This document shows positions 62,331 through 64,000 of a stretch of DNA of 64,000 bases, piece after piece. Origin of the DNA: an uncultured Gammaproteobacteria bacterium (GTDB lineage: Bacteria > Pseudomonadota > Gammaproteobacteria > PS1 > Pseudothioglobaceae); NCBI GenBank assembly GCA_902556205.1, contig CACDVH010000001.1:124001-188000 (forward strand). The letters run 5' to 3'. Each line of letters opens with the position of its first letter. Within the stretch, counting starts at the first letter, position 1. The notes beneath the pieces are model-generated. The model had not been told where the DNA came from and made no database searches. It was given only the letters and a program-made list of their open reading frames with translations. Both the position numbers and the translations under genes were made by a program.

Positions 62331-63683
62331 TTATTTTTCTTTCCCTGCCATCAGTTCTTTCCAGCGCATATAGCTATTAACCCCAAACCACATGAATGGT
62401 TTCGGCATCAGTTTTTTTGGCGCTTCTTCGTCAACAAAGTCGGGAATAAGGCTATTGATGGTTCCAGTTATTTTCTCGGCCGTAATGACACCAATCGCAG
62501 TTCCTTTGGCAGTTCCAAGGCCATTTTGACAGCACGCAGAGTAGATGCCTTCATCCACCTCACCCTGAGCAAAGACGTTGTTAAGACTCAGGCAAAGACG
62601 TCCTCCCCATGAGTAATCCATAGATACTTTATCAAGCATTGGAAAGCGAGCTTTAAATGATTCATCATGGCTATTGGCAGCAGAATTCATAAATGAATCT
62701 GAGGCTTCCATGCTTGGGTTGTATGACCATCTGTTTCGAATCAGGATTCTATTGCCACCGATTCCAGCAATACGCCTGACTGAAGAGCCCATAGCATCAG
62801 CTGAAGTTAATCCCCACTCTTGAGAGCCGCCCAGCATATTGGATTCATCTAAAGTTAGCTCTCTTGATAAAGATGAGTAGGTAAAAATTGTCATTAGCCT
62901 ATTCTGAAAGTATCCAAATTTTTCAACTAATCCGTTGACAGCTAATATAACTTTTGGGCTTGATATTGATCCAAGATTAGTTTTAGCCTTCCATACTTTT
63001 TGTCCATCATGCACTCCTTCCTCTTCAAGAGAAATGACCGGAGAGTTTTCATAAATTGTTGTGTTGGGGTTTTTAGAGACGCCATCTGCGAGTGACTGGA
63101 TGTAAAGCGCAGGTTGCAGTATCGCTGTACCTGGTGTCCATAGACCGTTTAGATAATAATCTATTCCGGTCAGTTCTTTCATTTCTTGAGAGTCGAGCAT
63201 CTTATAGCTTTCACTCGTCTTGTCCAGGTGCTTTGCATACTCTGTATTGAAATTCACTCCTTTTGGGGTGGCTGCTGCGTTCGTTTTTCCAACCAGCTGA
63301 ATTGCCTCAGGTGGCATCTCGTATTCTTCTGAAGCATTCTTGGCAAATTCAATTGCAGAGCGATTAATCAGGGTTTGTTCACGATCTTTATCGAGGCTTC
63401 CTACGTAATCATCTGATGCTAAGTTGTGGGGTAAGTCAATCATAAAGCCCGAGTTTCTCCCAGCGGGGCCTTCTGCAATTTCACAGGCTTCGATTACAGC
63501 AATTGTTGCTTTATTATCGATTTGAATTAAACGCCTAGCCGCAGAGAGGCCCGCAAAGCCTCCGCCAATAATCAGGTAGTCGGCGGTGAGATGATCTGAA
63601 AGTTTTGGGTTAATCTTCCTTTTAGGAAGGATTTCTTTCCAGCCTGTATCACCAGGATTTTTAGGAAGCTTAATCTGACCCAT
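62331..63683 (-). CDS. FAD-dependent oxidoreductase (DAO/PuuB-like)
   Basis: ADYLIIGGGFAGLSAARRL, AEGPAGRNSGFMIDLPH. Confidence 0.87.
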   Translation of the reverse strand: MGQIKLPKNPGDTGWKEILPKRKINPKLSDHLTADYLIIGGGFAGLSAARRLIQIDNKATIAVIEACEIAEGPAGRNSGFMIDLPHNLASDDYVGSLDKDREQTLINRSAIEFAKNASEEYEMPPEAIQLVGKTNAAATPKGVNFNTEYAKHLDKTSESYKMLDSQEMKELTGIDYYLNGLWTPGTAILQPALYIQSLADGVSKNPNTTIYENSPVISLEEEGVHDGQKVWKAKTNLGSISSPKVILAVNGLVEKFGYFQNRLMTIFTYSSLSRELTLDESNMLGGSQEWGLTSADAMGSSVRRIAGIGGNRILIRNRWSYNPSMEASDSFMNSAANSHDESFKARFPMLDKVSMDYSWGGRLCLSLNNVFAQGEVDEGIYSACCQNGLGTAKGTAIGVITAEKITGTINSLIPDFVDEEAPKKLMPKPFMWFGVNSYMRWKELMAGKEK

Positions 63684-63720
63684 TTCTAATATAATCTAAC
63701 GACAAAGTTCATAAATTCTC

Positions 63721-64000
63721 CTAGAGAGTTGGCAGGCTAATTTTTGCCATCCTGCCTCCATCAATAGTATATACCTGCCCTGTTACAAAACTTGATTCTG
63801 TTGATGCAAGCCAAGCAACTAAAGAGGCAACTTCTTCTGTTTTGCCTGTTCTATTTACTGGGTGGATACTTCCAATACTATTTCTAAATTGCTCTGAATC
63901 TGGCATCGAATTAATAAAGTCTTCGTTCAACTCGGTATCTATCCATCCTGGGGCAACTGCATTGCATCTCACATCATCCTTCCCATGGTCAACCGCTATG
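63721..64000 (-). CDS. Short-chain dehydrogenase/reductase, 5' part beyond window
   Basis: Frame reads DHGKDDVRCNAVAPGWIDTELNEDF...GQVYTIDGG, open to the window edge. Confidence 0.88.
   Translation of the reverse strand, partial: IAVDHGKDDVRCNAVAPGWIDTELNEDFINSMPDSEQFRNSIGSIHPVNRTGKTEEVASLVAWLASTESSFVTGQVYTIDGGRMAKISLPTL

Overview
The window is AT-rich bacterial chromosome. Gene order and protein character suggest a marine gammaproteobacterium, possibly SUP05/Thioglobus-like; this is inference with no search run. About 1-19.8 kb is core: nadK (partial), recN, the atpIBEFHAGDC operon, kdsC, yidC-yidD-rnpA-rpmH, smg, topA, trpF, trpB, an MFS transporter and plsC. About 20-64 kb is an accessory catabolic/transport island with: (1) a Pot-type ABC importer plus aldehyde dehydrogenase; (2) a carnitine/onium module (carnitine dehydrogenase-thioesterase fusion, BKACE/CdhC-like cleavage enzyme, two non-pyrrolysine MttB-family methyltransferases, a DMGDH-like FAD/GcvT protein and a DddP-like DMSP lyase candidate); (3) a poorly described cluster (29.7-46.1 kb) of HpsN/histidinol-dehydrogenase-like enzyme, SDR, LacI regulator, cupin, MetE-like protein, hydrolase, RraA-like protein, GMC oxidoreductase, four SnoaL/NTF2-like proteins and an ABC importer whose ATPase lies about 10 kb from its binding protein and permeases; and (4) a two-ATPase GlpSTPQV-like importer. 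The strongest signals are two distant promoters (about 29.69 kb and 40.11 kb) that share a LacI-type operator pair with identical 54-bp centre spacing and an identical TATAAT-operator offset, and a paired ABC ATPase in which the H-loop His is lost from one subunit and the LSGGQ signature from the other, so both changes should fall in the same composite ATP site. A degenerate AcoR-like regulator and a 31-bp-period direct repeat upstream of the Pot operon are also notable.
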